The notes: a model not told the origin generated them from the sequence alone. 5,755 bases of DNA from Bacteroidales bacterium UBA2764 (GCA_002352705.1 DEIW01000056.1:9047-14801); one strand, 5' to 3'; counted from the stretch's first letter, positions 1-5,755 are shown. A program made the numbers and translations.

Positions 1-800
1 TGAAGACCCGATCGAATATCCTGGAGCCCGCTAATCCCAAGCCTGTGGTGTTCCATGACTCCATAGCGTTCCATCATGTGCATTTCTCGTATCAGCCGGA
101 CAGGGAGGTATTGACAGATATTGAACTGGTGGTGCCTAAGGGAAAGACAGTGGCTTTGGTTGGTCAGTCTGGTAGCGGCAAGACAACCCTCACGGATCTG
201 GTGCCCCGTTTCTATGACCCGGATTCCGGTACTATCACGATTGACAACACGGATATTCGTCAGCATACCACGCATGATATCCGCGCATTAATGGGTATTG
301 TATGTCAGGAACCGATCTTATTCAATGATACGGTCTATAACAACATCACTTTCGGCGTGGATACGACGCAGCCTGCGCCAGACGGCATGTCATGGCAACA
401 GGCGGTAGAACAGGCTGCGCGGATTGCTAACGCCCATGAGTTCATTGCTCAGATGCCGGAAGGGTATAATACCGTCATCGGCGACCGCGGAAGCCGTCTC
501 TCGGGAGGTCAGCGCCAGCGACTGAGTATAGCGAGGGCGATTCTTAAAAATCCTCCAATCCTGATTCTTGACGAGGCTACCTCTGCGCTTGACTCAGAGT
601 CTGAACGATTAGTACAGGAAGCATTGGAACACCTGATGAAAGAACGTACCACACTGGTTGTTGCCCACCGTCTTTCTACTATCCGTCATGCCGATTTGAT
701 CTGTGTCATGCATGAGGGACGCATCGTAGAGCGTGGCACGCATGAAGACCTCTACGCCCTCGGAGGCTACTATACCAAACTGGTGGATATGCAGCAATAA
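1..800 (+). CDS. MsbA-like ABC exporter, C-terminal ATPase half (5'-truncated by window)
   Basis: This is the nucleotide-binding domain of an ABC exporter that probably hydrolyses ATP on the cytoplasmic face of the inner membrane. The frame is open from base 3 through to the TAA at 798-800, so the true start and the membrane domain lie left of the window; the GTG codons at 45 and 48 are internal. Visible motifs, in order, are Walker A GQSGSGKTT (162-188), the Q-loop glutamine in VCQEP (about 306), the ABC signature LSGGQRQR (about 498-521), Walker B ILILDEATSALDS (from about 558) and the switch histidine in AHRLS (about 666). The chain ends shortly after the usual GTHEDL stretch. The residues before the domain look like the linker of a fused permease-ATPase half transporter of the MsbA/lipid-exporter type. 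That family often moves lipid A core or drugs, but the substrate cannot be told from this half. The stop codon abuts the mnmA ATG, so the two genes are probably co-transcribed. Confidence 0.93.
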   Translation, partial: KTRSNILEPANPKPVVFHDSIAFHHVHFSYQPDREVLTDIELVVPKGKTVALVGQSGSGKTTLTDLVPRFYDPDSGTITIDNTDIRQHTTHDIRALMGIVCQEPILFNDTVYNNITFGVDTTQPAPDGMSWQQAVEQAARIANAHEFIAQMPEGYNTVIGDRGSRLSGGQRQRLSIARAILKNPPILILDEATSALDSESERLVQEALEHLMKERTTLVVAHRLSTIRHADLICVMHEGRIVERGTHEDLYALGGYYTKLVDMQQ

Positions 801-1955
801 ATGTCAAATATCAAATATCAAATATCAAATAAACGTGTGCTGCTGGGTATGTCCGGCGGTATAGACTCTACTGTCAGTGCTATGCTTCTTTTGGAGCAGG
901 GCTACGAAGTGGTAGGGGTTACTTTCCGCACGTATGATAGTATGAAAGACTCCTGCATCGCCAAAGAGAAGGGATGCTGTACTATTGATTCTATTATGGA
1001 GGCAAAGCGGAACGCTGAACGTATGGGGTTTGAGCATCATATCGTCGATTTCCGCGAGACCTTCAGACGCTGCGTTATTCAGAACTTCATTGACGAGTAT
1101 ATGTCCGGACGGACGCCCAACCCCTGTGTGTTATGTAACAGCCATATCAAATGGGGAGAACTGGCGCGTGTGGCTGATGAGTTCGGGTGTGAGTATATTG
1201 CAACAGGTCATTATGCACGTATCCGTGAGAAAAACGGTCATGTCTATTTGGCTGCAGCGGCGGACACACGCAAGGACCAGACTTATTTCCTTTGGATGCT
1301 GACCGAAGAGCAATTAAGACGGACGATATTTCCTCTTGGCGATTATACTAAGGATGAAGTGCGCGAGATAGCCCGTCAGCATGGGTATGTCAAACTGGCT
1401 CAAAAGAAAGAGAGCCAGGAGATTTGTTTTATCCCGAATGATGACTACCGTGCTTTCCTGCGTACCAATGTGCCGGATTATGACGAACGGGTACATGCCG
1501 GCAATTATGTGGATAGGGAAGGCCGTGTCTTGGGGCAGCATCTCGGATTTGTCAATTATACTATCGGGCAGCGAAAGGGGCTTGGAATAGCCCTTGGTCA
1601 CCCGGCTTACGTCACGCATATAGACGCAGAGCGCAATGAAGTGACCCTGGGGAACAACGAAGATCTTTTGGCTACGGAGTTAACTTTCCGTTCCCTTCGC
1701 GCATTGCATATTCCTGAGGAGTCCTCTCCGCTAACCGCCAAAGTGCGTTACCGTTCTACTCCTGTGGAAGCCGTCATACAAACAAATAATCGTATGGGCG
1801 GATGCGAGAAAAGAAATACCCCTCCTTTGGAGGGAGGGGCAGGAGGAGAGCTGCTGTCCTTGTCTTTCAGCGAGCCCGTTTGGGGCATTACTCCCGGACA
1901 ATCCGTTGTCCTGTATCAGAACGATTTGGTCGTCGGCGGAGGAATAATACTCTGA
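801..1955 (+). CDS. mnmA: tRNA-specific 2-thiouridylase MnmA
   Basis: MnmA is the cytoplasmic enzyme that adenylates U34 of Lys, Glu and Gln tRNAs and replaces O2 with sulfur. The 384 residues show the PP-loop SGGIDS (18-23), TPNPCVLCN (105-113), ATGHYAR (134-140), KDQTYFLW (158-165), the second catalytic cysteine in ESQEICF (C209), the YTIGQRKGLG stretch (253-262) and the C-terminal barrel ending TPGQSVVLY...GGG. By recall of the E. coli protein, C112 matches the first catalytic cysteine (C102) and C209 matches C199. The ATG at 801 directly follows the ABC transporter stop and is needed to include the PP-loop; GTG at 837 is a poor alternative that would trim the first strand. Two oddities lengthen the protein beyond the usual 350-370 residues: an N-terminal heptamer repeat encoding the extra stretch IKYQISN, and a loop insertion of about 20 residues (roughly 329-349) containing a DNA palindrome. 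Bacteroidota genomes often carry more than one MnmA paralogue, so this may not be the only copy. Confidence 0.96.
   Translation: MSNIKYQISNKRVLLGMSGGIDSTVSAMLLLEQGYEVVGVTFRTYDSMKDSCIAKEKGCCTIDSIMEAKRNAERMGFEHHIVDFRETFRRCVIQNFIDEYMSGRTPNPCVLCNSHIKWGELARVADEFGCEYIATGHYARIREKNGHVYLAAAADTRKDQTYFLWMLTEEQLRRTIFPLGDYTKDEVREIARQHGYVKLAQKKESQEICFIPNDDYRAFLRTNVPDYDERVHAGNYVDREGRVLGQHLGFVNYTIGQRKGLGIALGHPAYVTHIDAERNEVTLGNNEDLLATELTFRSLRALHIPEESSPLTAKVRYRSTPVEAVIQTNNRMGGCEKRNTPPLEGGAGGELLSLSFSEPVWGITPGQSVVLYQNDLVVGGGIIL
804..831 (+). repeat. Perfect tandem heptamer (TCAAATA)x4 at the mnmA start codon
   Basis: Four identical 7-bp units (804-810, 811-817, 818-824, 825-831) begin at the base after the mnmA ATG. 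With one unit the protein would start MSNKRVLLGMSGG, which looks like a normal MnmA N terminus. Three extra units add exactly 21 nt, or seven codons, so the present frame is kept. Gain or loss of a single unit shifts the frame. I infer expansion by replication slippage; the count of four is read directly from the sequence. Confidence 0.95.
1818..1846 (+). repeat. Palindromic G/C-rich repeat inserted in frame in mnmA
   Basis: A hairpin with a 6-bp perfect stem (CCCTCC at 1820-1825, GGAGGG at 1829-1834) and a TTT loop lies inside the mnmA reading frame, followed by more G-rich sequence to about 1846. It encodes TPPLEGGAGG. This stretch interrupts two conserved beta-strands (RYRSTPVEAVIQ and LLSLSFSEPV) that other MnmA proteins join by only a few residues. 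The word resembles a dispersed palindrome I recall from Bacteroidota genomes, often mistranslated as TPPLEGG or similar. The exact borders of the insertion are uncertain; it may begin as early as about 1785. Confidence 0.8.
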
Positions 1956-1993
1956 TGGCTGATTACTGATTTCTGACAGCTGAGTCCTAATCT
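1952..1993. repeat. Degenerate heptamer tract filling the mnmA/rubrerythrin junction
   Basis: Six consecutive 7-bp units can be read on the plus strand: CTGATGG, CTGATTA, CTGATTT, CTGACAG, CTGAGTC and CTAATCT. The first contains the mnmA TGA stop (1953-1955) and the last touches the final base of the rubrerythrin stop codon, so the tract makes up the whole 37-bp gap between the two convergent genes. No hairpin followed by a T-run is present, so I cannot identify a classical terminator here for either gene. Confidence 0.85.
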
Positions 1994-2541
1994 TACTTCT
2001 TGAAATAACGGTTGTAGAGGCCTTCAAAACCTTTGCCGTGACGTGCTTCGTCCCGTGCCATCTCATGTACGGCATCGTGAATCGGATCGAGATTCAACTC
2101 TTTTGCACGTTTGGCGATATTCAGTTTGTCTTCGCAAGCTCCGGCTTCTGCCATCATACGTTTCTCAAGGTTGGTCTTGGTGTCCCAAACAACCTCACCG
2201 AGCAACTCGGCGAACAGCGACGCATGATCTGCTTCTTCATAAGCATATTTACGGAAGGCAGCAGCAATCTCAGGATAACCTTCACGGTCAGCTTGACGAG
2301 CCATAGCCAGGTATTGACCTACCTCGGTGCATTCTCCCATAAAGTGAGCACGCAGACCATCGTGGATAATAGAATCCTCTACATCTTTAGCTACGCCTAC
2401 CACATGCTCGCAGGCGAAGTTCAACTTATCGTCAGAAGCTATTTTCCACTCTACGATTTGTTTGCATTGCGGGCAACGCTCAGGTGCCTCAGTCCCTTCG
2501 TGTACATAACCACAGATAGGGCAAATGAATTTTTTTGTCAT
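1993..2541 (-). CDS. rbr: Reverse rubrerythrin (rubredoxin domain N-terminal, ferritin-like domain C-terminal)
   Basis: This is a non-haem di-iron peroxidase of the reverse rubrerythrin type, which in anaerobes reduces hydrogen peroxide, and in some cases oxygen, using electrons from NAD(P)H via rubredoxin-type partners. The 182 residues start with a short rubredoxin-like iron site, CPIC (C7, C10) and CPQC (C23, C26). A four-helix ferritin-like domain follows, with probable di-iron ligands E70 in GEC, E103 and H106 in EEADH, E137 in ACE, and E165 and H168 in DEARH. Classical rubrerythrin has the two domains in the opposite order; this order and length match the clostridial reverse rubrerythrins. 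There is no signal peptide, so it should be cytoplasmic. The ATG at 2539-2541 puts the first CxxC at residue 7, as expected. The gene has its own Bacteroidota-type promoter about 33 bp upstream and is probably transcribed alone. It fits an anaerobe exposed to occasional oxidative stress. Confidence 0.95.
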   Translation of the reverse strand: MTKKFICPICGYVHEGTEAPERCPQCKQIVEWKIASDDKLNFACEHVVGVAKDVEDSIIHDGLRAHFMGECTEVGQYLAMARQADREGYPEIAAAFRKYAYEEADHASLFAELLGEVVWDTKTNLEKRMMAEAGACEDKLNIAKRAKELNLDPIHDAVHEMARDEARHGKGFEGLYNRYFKK

Positions 2542-2573
2542 AGTGATAAATGTTTATTGGTTAATTTCGATTG

Positions 2574-2605
2574 CAAAGATAATGCTTTTTTTTGATATGT
2601 GCAAA
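2574..2605 (-). promoter_or_regulatory. Bacteroidota-type promoter of the rubrerythrin gene
   Basis: On the minus strand a -7 element TATCTTTG (2574-2581), a perfect match to TAnnTTTG, is preceded by a -33 element TTTG (2602-2605) with a 20-nt spacer that includes a run of eight A. Spacing and motifs fit the primary sigma factor of Bacteroides relatives. The predicted start of transcription is near 2567, giving a leader of about 25 nt. No Shine-Dalgarno sequence is visible, which is usual for this phylum. No obvious peroxide-regulator operator was recognised. Confidence 0.75.
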
Positions 2606-2624
2606 GATTTCGGCAAAATAATTT

Positions 2625-4007
2625 TTATTCAACTCTGTTTCCCATTAAGTCGTATGTTTTCCCGTCGCGGATGATTAGGATGTTTCCGTTTCGTAAAACC
2701 TTGGTATTTCGTGTTTCAGCCGGTGTCTGTTCCGTTCCCCATGTGAGGGGTTTTGTGCCTTCGCCCCATTTCTTCTTTAACCATGCGATACGCCAGTTGT
2801 AATTACCGATAAACTCATTCAATTTGGCGTTCATGTCGCTGTTGTTCCGGTAGTTTTGGGTGCCGTCCCATACCTGTGCGTCTTTTTGGGCTGCTTGCGT
2901 GATGAGATTGGCGAAGGTGCTAATCCCTTGCTGTACGGATTCGTGTCCGGTGTGAAGATATATCCACCATTGTTCTTTTACCGCTTTTTGGAATACCGGC
3001 CATGACGCCAATTGCCCAATCCAGTATTGTGGCCATGTAGGACCATCGTATATCCATCTCTCCTGATGGCGGTCGTAGGCGTTGCCGAAGTCCCATACGG
3101 GCCCGAATTTCCATTTGTCAACAATACCCAGACTGTCTCTGTCTTTATAGAGCATACAACTGCCATGGTAGCTCTCGCAATCTTCCATAATCTCCTGTAC
3201 GAGATAGAACTTGGCAGCCTCCTCTATATCCAGTATCTGCTCCAGATGGGTGGAGCTTTTTTCGTACAAGGCGGTGTTGAGGGTATTCATCTGTCCCTCT
3301 ATATACTGCCGCTGGGCGGTAGAGAGTATTTCCGGCTCGCGGAGGGACACCATAACGTGCTGGCCGTTCCCTTCCTGAAACTCAATATTGCCTTCTGACC
3401 AATAGTTGTCAATCTCTACCAGCCAGCCTCCTGTAATAGAGTCGGGGTGGGTGGTGTTATCGGGCAACTCCTGGATATTCACGCGCTTGCTTCCTACGCG
3501 CACGTGTTCCGTAAGAAAATATAGACCTTGGTATTGGCCGTTCAGAATCAGTTCCACAGGAACCACCCGTGGTGTCCAACGCAGCCCGACAGCGCGGCTG
3601 ATCATGTATCCTACCGGGTTCCTCAAAAAGCCTAACCTGTCATCCGCTCCTGCCATAAGGCACCAGTGCTTGTTAGCAGGCATGCCTAATACAGCTTGCT
3701 TGATGTCCAGTTTGATTTTATAGGGCTTTTTGGCAAAATCCTTCCAGGTATAGTTGCCTCGTCCTTTCAGCTGGGCGGTAACCGGAGTACCGGCTGTACC
3801 CAATGCCTCGTAGCCGGTATTGAGCGGGTCAAAATAAACGGTTCCGGGTACGTAGTTCTCTTTGTCCGTAATAGCTTGTCCGCTATTCGTATTGACATAG
3901 ATGACGGGGAGGGTGCCTGTCGGAGAGACCGCCTGCACGCTGTCTGCCATTAGGAGGAGACACCCGACAAAGAGAACAAAGGTGCTATTTCTGAATCTGT
4001 TGCTCAT
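2625..4007 (-). CDS. Secreted CotH-family (CotH kinase-like) protein
   Basis: This is a 460-residue exported protein of the CotH kinase family, named for a Bacillus spore-coat kinase with an atypical protein-kinase fold. A Sec signal peptide covers about residues 1-26 (basic start MSNRFR, hydrophobic core, cleavage after VQA). C16 lies within the core and is followed by LLLM, so a lipoprotein is unlikely. Family blocks follow: RGNYTWKD (83-90), KKPYKIKL (93-100), GMPANKHWCLMAGADDR (108-124), LRNPVGYMIS (128-137), QGLYFLTEHVR (160-170), GGWLVEID (193-200) and the putative active-site region QEIMEDC (271-277) to WDFGNAYDRH (305-314). The last segment differs from the WDFD motif of kinase-active CotH proteins, so enzymatic activity is uncertain. 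The tail (437-460, ending GKTYDLMGNRVE) resembles the short C-terminal tails of secreted Bacteroidales proteins. The start overlaps the SulP gene by 23 bp; the signal peptide supports this start, as the next methionine (M20) would destroy it. Its substrate is unknown. Confidence 0.88.
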   Translation of the reverse strand: MSNRFRNSTFVLFVGCLLLMADSVQAVSPTGTLPVIYVNTNSGQAITDKENYVPGTVYFDPLNTGYEALGTAGTPVTAQLKGRGNYTWKDFAKKPYKIKLDIKQAVLGMPANKHWCLMAGADDRLGFLRNPVGYMISRAVGLRWTPRVVPVELILNGQYQGLYFLTEHVRVGSKRVNIQELPDNTTHPDSITGGWLVEIDNYWSEGNIEFQEGNGQHVMVSLREPEILSTAQRQYIEGQMNTLNTALYEKSSTHLEQILDIEEAAKFYLVQEIMEDCESYHGSCMLYKDRDSLGIVDKWKFGPVWDFGNAYDRHQERWIYDGPTWPQYWIGQLASWPVFQKAVKEQWWIYLHTGHESVQQGISTFANLITQAAQKDAQVWDGTQNYRNNSDMNAKLNEFIGNYNWRIAWLKKKWGEGTKPLTWGTEQTPAETRNTKVLRNGNILIIRDGKTYDLMGNRVE

Positions 4008-5727
4008 TTCTTATTTTCATTAAGTCATCTGCTCTGCGCAGCGCAAAGTGAATATTCGCGCAAATATTATGAGGATCCATCTGCTGCTCGATACCGCCTG
4101 TCATTAACTGCTTATGCACATGGTCGTTCACGCCGGAAAGGATAATGGTGACTCCTTCTTTATGGGAACGCTGGATAAGCATGGATAGGTTGTGCATCGC
4201 CGTGGAATCGACAAAAGGAACCTTACGCATGCGGATGATACGGATCGGGTATTTCTCTCCGGGCACATGCGTCATGATGTCGTCAAACTTATTTGCGATA
4301 CCGAAGAAATACGGACCGTCTATCTCATACACCTCGACACCCTCAGGAATCGTCAGGTGCTCTAAGTTCGATTGTACATCCGTATCTTCGTTCGGGTCTA
4401 TCTCGTTATGGAAAGTACGGATTTGCGTCTCTTCACTGGTACGCATGAGGAAGAGTACGAGTGCTAACAGAATACCTACCTCGATAGCTACCGTCAAATC
4501 GAAAATGACCGTGAGGAAGAAGGTGATAAGCAGTACCCATAAGTCGCGGTTCGGGTGTTTGATGAGTCCGACGATTGTTTTCCATCCGGACATGGAGTAG
4601 GCTACCATAATCAACACCGCCGCCAGACACGACATAGGAATCATGCCTACGAGGTGCCCCAAGAAAAGGAGTACGCCCATCAGGACGAAGGCATGGATGA
4701 TACCCGCTATCGGCGAACGCCCTCCGTTGTTGATATTGGTCATTGTTCGCGCGATAGCCCCCGTAGCAGGAATACCGCCGAAGAAAGGTACCACCACATT
4801 AGCTATTCCTTGCGCTATCAGCTCCGTGTTCGAGTTATGCTTGTCTCCTATCACGCCATCCGCTACCATAGCCGAGAGCAGACTCTCGATAGCACCTAAC
4901 ATGGCGATGGTGAATGCAGAAGGGAAGAGTTTTTGTACAAGGGTGAAGAACGACTCGCCTTCTCCCAACTCCATAGAGGGTACATGTGGCGCAGGAATAC
5001 CATGCGGCAATTCGTATAAGTCGCTGATGGTCTGGATACCGGCGATACCCCATGAGGCGGGCGCAAACATCTTCAGAAGCCATACCGCCAACGTGGCAAA
5101 GACAATAGCAGCCAGACTGCCCGGTATCTTTTTGGTCAGTTTGGGCATCAGGATACAGAGCGCCAGAGAAAAGACACCGATTCCTAAAGTCCACCAGTGG
5201 ATACGGAAATGCTGACCGTAGTATATCCATTTGTCGATGAAGTTCGCCGGAATATCCGTCAGACCCATTCCGAAGAAATCATTCATCTGGGTGGAGAAGA
5301 TGGTGACCGCGATGCCGGCAGTGAACCCTACGATAACGGGATAGGGGACGAACTTGATCACATTTCCCATATGCGCGAATCCCATCAGTATCAGTAATAT
5401 ACCCGCCATCACCGTAGCTATGGTCAGTCCCGCCAAACCGTATTGCTGGATAATGCCATAGATAATGACGATGAACGCCCCGGTGGGACCTCCTATCTGT
5501 ACTTTACTGCCTCCGAATAGAGAAATAAGCAGACCGGCGATGATTGCCGTTACCAAACCTTCCGTAGGACCGACGCCCGATGAGATACCAAAGGCGATGG
5601 CTAAGGGAATAGCTACAATACCTACAATAACACCGGCTAAGGCATCTTGCCTCAGTTGTGCGCGCGAGTAAGTTTTGAGTGTCTGAAATAGCTTAGGTGA
5701 AAAAACGTCTTTTATTGAATATTGCAT
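3985..5727 (-). CDS. SulP/SLC26-family anion transporter with STAS domain
   Basis: This is an inner-membrane anion permease or symporter of the SulP family; members carry sulfate, bicarbonate or dicarboxylates, and the substrate here cannot be assigned. The 580 residues are a normal full length. The N-terminal part has about a dozen hydrophobic segments between residues 28 and 428. Family signatures include IPLAIAFGISSGVGPTEGL (40-58), QIGGPTGAF (77-85), the acidic AIESLLSA (279-286) and GGIPATGAIART (317-328) followed by NGGRSPIAGI (334-343). After a hydrophilic linker (429-455) comes a cytoplasmic STAS domain (about 456-570) with the typical VPFVDSTAMHNL stretch (503-514), where D507, S508 and T509 occupy the place of the phosphorylatable loop in anti-sigma-factor antagonists. 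The ATG at 5725-5727 lies 19 bp downstream of a strong -7 element. The gene ends TAG inside the start of the CotH-like gene, so the two should form one transcript. Confidence 0.95.
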   Translation of the reverse strand: MQYSIKDVFSPKLFQTLKTYSRAQLRQDALAGVIVGIVAIPLAIAFGISSGVGPTEGLVTAIIAGLLISLFGGSKVQIGGPTGAFIVIIYGIIQQYGLAGLTIATVMAGILLILMGFAHMGNVIKFVPYPVIVGFTAGIAVTIFSTQMNDFFGMGLTDIPANFIDKWIYYGQHFRIHWWTLGIGVFSLALCILMPKLTKKIPGSLAAIVFATLAVWLLKMFAPASWGIAGIQTISDLYELPHGIPAPHVPSMELGEGESFFTLVQKLFPSAFTIAMLGAIESLLSAMVADGVIGDKHNSNTELIAQGIANVVVPFFGGIPATGAIARTMTNINNGGRSPIAGIIHAFVLMGVLLFLGHLVGMIPMSCLAAVLIMVAYSMSGWKTIVGLIKHPNRDLWVLLITFFLTVIFDLTVAIEVGILLALVLFLMRTSEETQIRTFHNEIDPNEDTDVQSNLEHLTIPEGVEVYEIDGPYFFGIANKFDDIMTHVPGEKYPIRIIRMRKVPFVDSTAMHNLSMLIQRSHKEGVTIILSGVNDHVHKQLMTGGIEQQMDPHNICANIHFALRRADDLMKIRNEQQIQK

Positions 5728-5746
5728 ATGATTGTTAATTCCGGTG

Positions 5747-5754
5747 CAAAGGTA
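5747..5754 (-). promoter_or_regulatory. Bacteroidota -7 promoter element upstream of the SulP gene
   Basis: The minus strand reads TACCTTTG, a full match to TAnnTTTG, 19 bp upstream of the SulP start codon. The matching -33 element would fall beyond the right window edge and cannot be checked. With initiation a few bases after the element, the leader would be only about 12 nt, so the message would be almost leaderless. Confidence 0.65.
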
Positions 5755-5755
5755 C

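Noticed and set aside
45..50. GTG codons as the start of a stand-alone ATPase gene
   Set aside because: The frame is open back to the window edge, the preceding residues look like a permease-ATPase linker, and the domain resembles the fused exporter type.
1820..1834. The hairpin in mnmA as a transcription terminator
   Set aside because: It is followed by G-rich sequence rather than a T-run, and it lies over 100 bp before the end of an intact reading frame.
1841..1851. AGGAGG sequence resembling a strong ribosome binding site
   Set aside because: It is part of the G-rich arm of the repeat inside mnmA, no plausible new gene starts after it, and this phylum rarely relies on such sites.
1731..2075. 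A minus-strand open frame across the heptamer tract and the end of mnmA
   Set aside because: It is a shadow of mnmA and the rubrerythrin gene; its apparent repeat-like protein segment simply reflects the heptamer DNA.
2038..2595. A 185-codon plus-strand open frame opposite the rubrerythrin gene
   Set aside because: Its translation has no known motif and it runs through the rubrerythrin promoter, while the minus-strand frame has intact metal-binding motifs.
3958..3962. Lipoprotein signal in the CotH-like protein (C16)
   Set aside because: The residues before C16 (LFVG) fit the lipobox poorly and the following residues are hydrophobic, as expected for a signal-peptide core cleaved later at VQA.
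4643..5215. A 190-codon open frame on the plus strand
   Set aside because: It lies wholly inside the SulP gene on the opposite strand, shows no recognisable domain, and the SulP frame has clear family motifs over the same bases.

Overview
The window looks like chromosomal DNA from a member of the Bacteroidales (phylum Bacteroidota). Two promoters match the Bacteroidota pattern (-7 TAnnTTTG, in one case with a -33 TTTG 20 nt upstream). Start codons lack clear Shine-Dalgarno sequences. The protein set is typical of that order: a cysteine-rich MnmA, a reverse rubrerythrin, a secreted CotH-like protein, and a SulP transporter with a STAS domain. Genus cannot be told from the sequence alone. I see no tRNA, rRNA, CRISPR array, transposase or phage gene.

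Layout. Plus strand, 1-1955: the C-terminal nucleotide-binding half of an MsbA-like ABC exporter (cut by the window edge), followed with no gap by mnmA, the tRNA U34 2-thiouridylase. Minus strand, 5727-1993: a SulP-type anion transporter whose 3' end overlaps the start of a secreted CotH-family protein by 23 bp (a two-gene operon with a promoter at the right edge). Next comes a reverse rubrerythrin gene with its own promoter. mnmA and the rubrerythrin gene converge at about 1955-1993. Coding density is very high; the longest gap is 83 bp.

The most unusual signal is in the DNA around and inside mnmA. (1) Directly after its ATG are four perfect copies of the heptamer TCAAATA. The frame stays open only when the copy number is 1, 4, 7 and so on; three or five copies give an early stop, so this resembles a phase-variable (contingency) start. 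(2) Near the 3' end, a G/C-rich palindromic repeat appears to have inserted in frame, adding about 20 residues to a loop of the C-terminal beta-barrel. (3) The whole convergent gap between mnmA and the rubrerythrin gene is a degenerate heptamer tract, CTGAYNN repeated six times, which also contains the mnmA stop codon. The remaining genes are ordinary in sequence, though the pairing of a SulP transporter with a secreted CotH-like protein is not explained by known biology.
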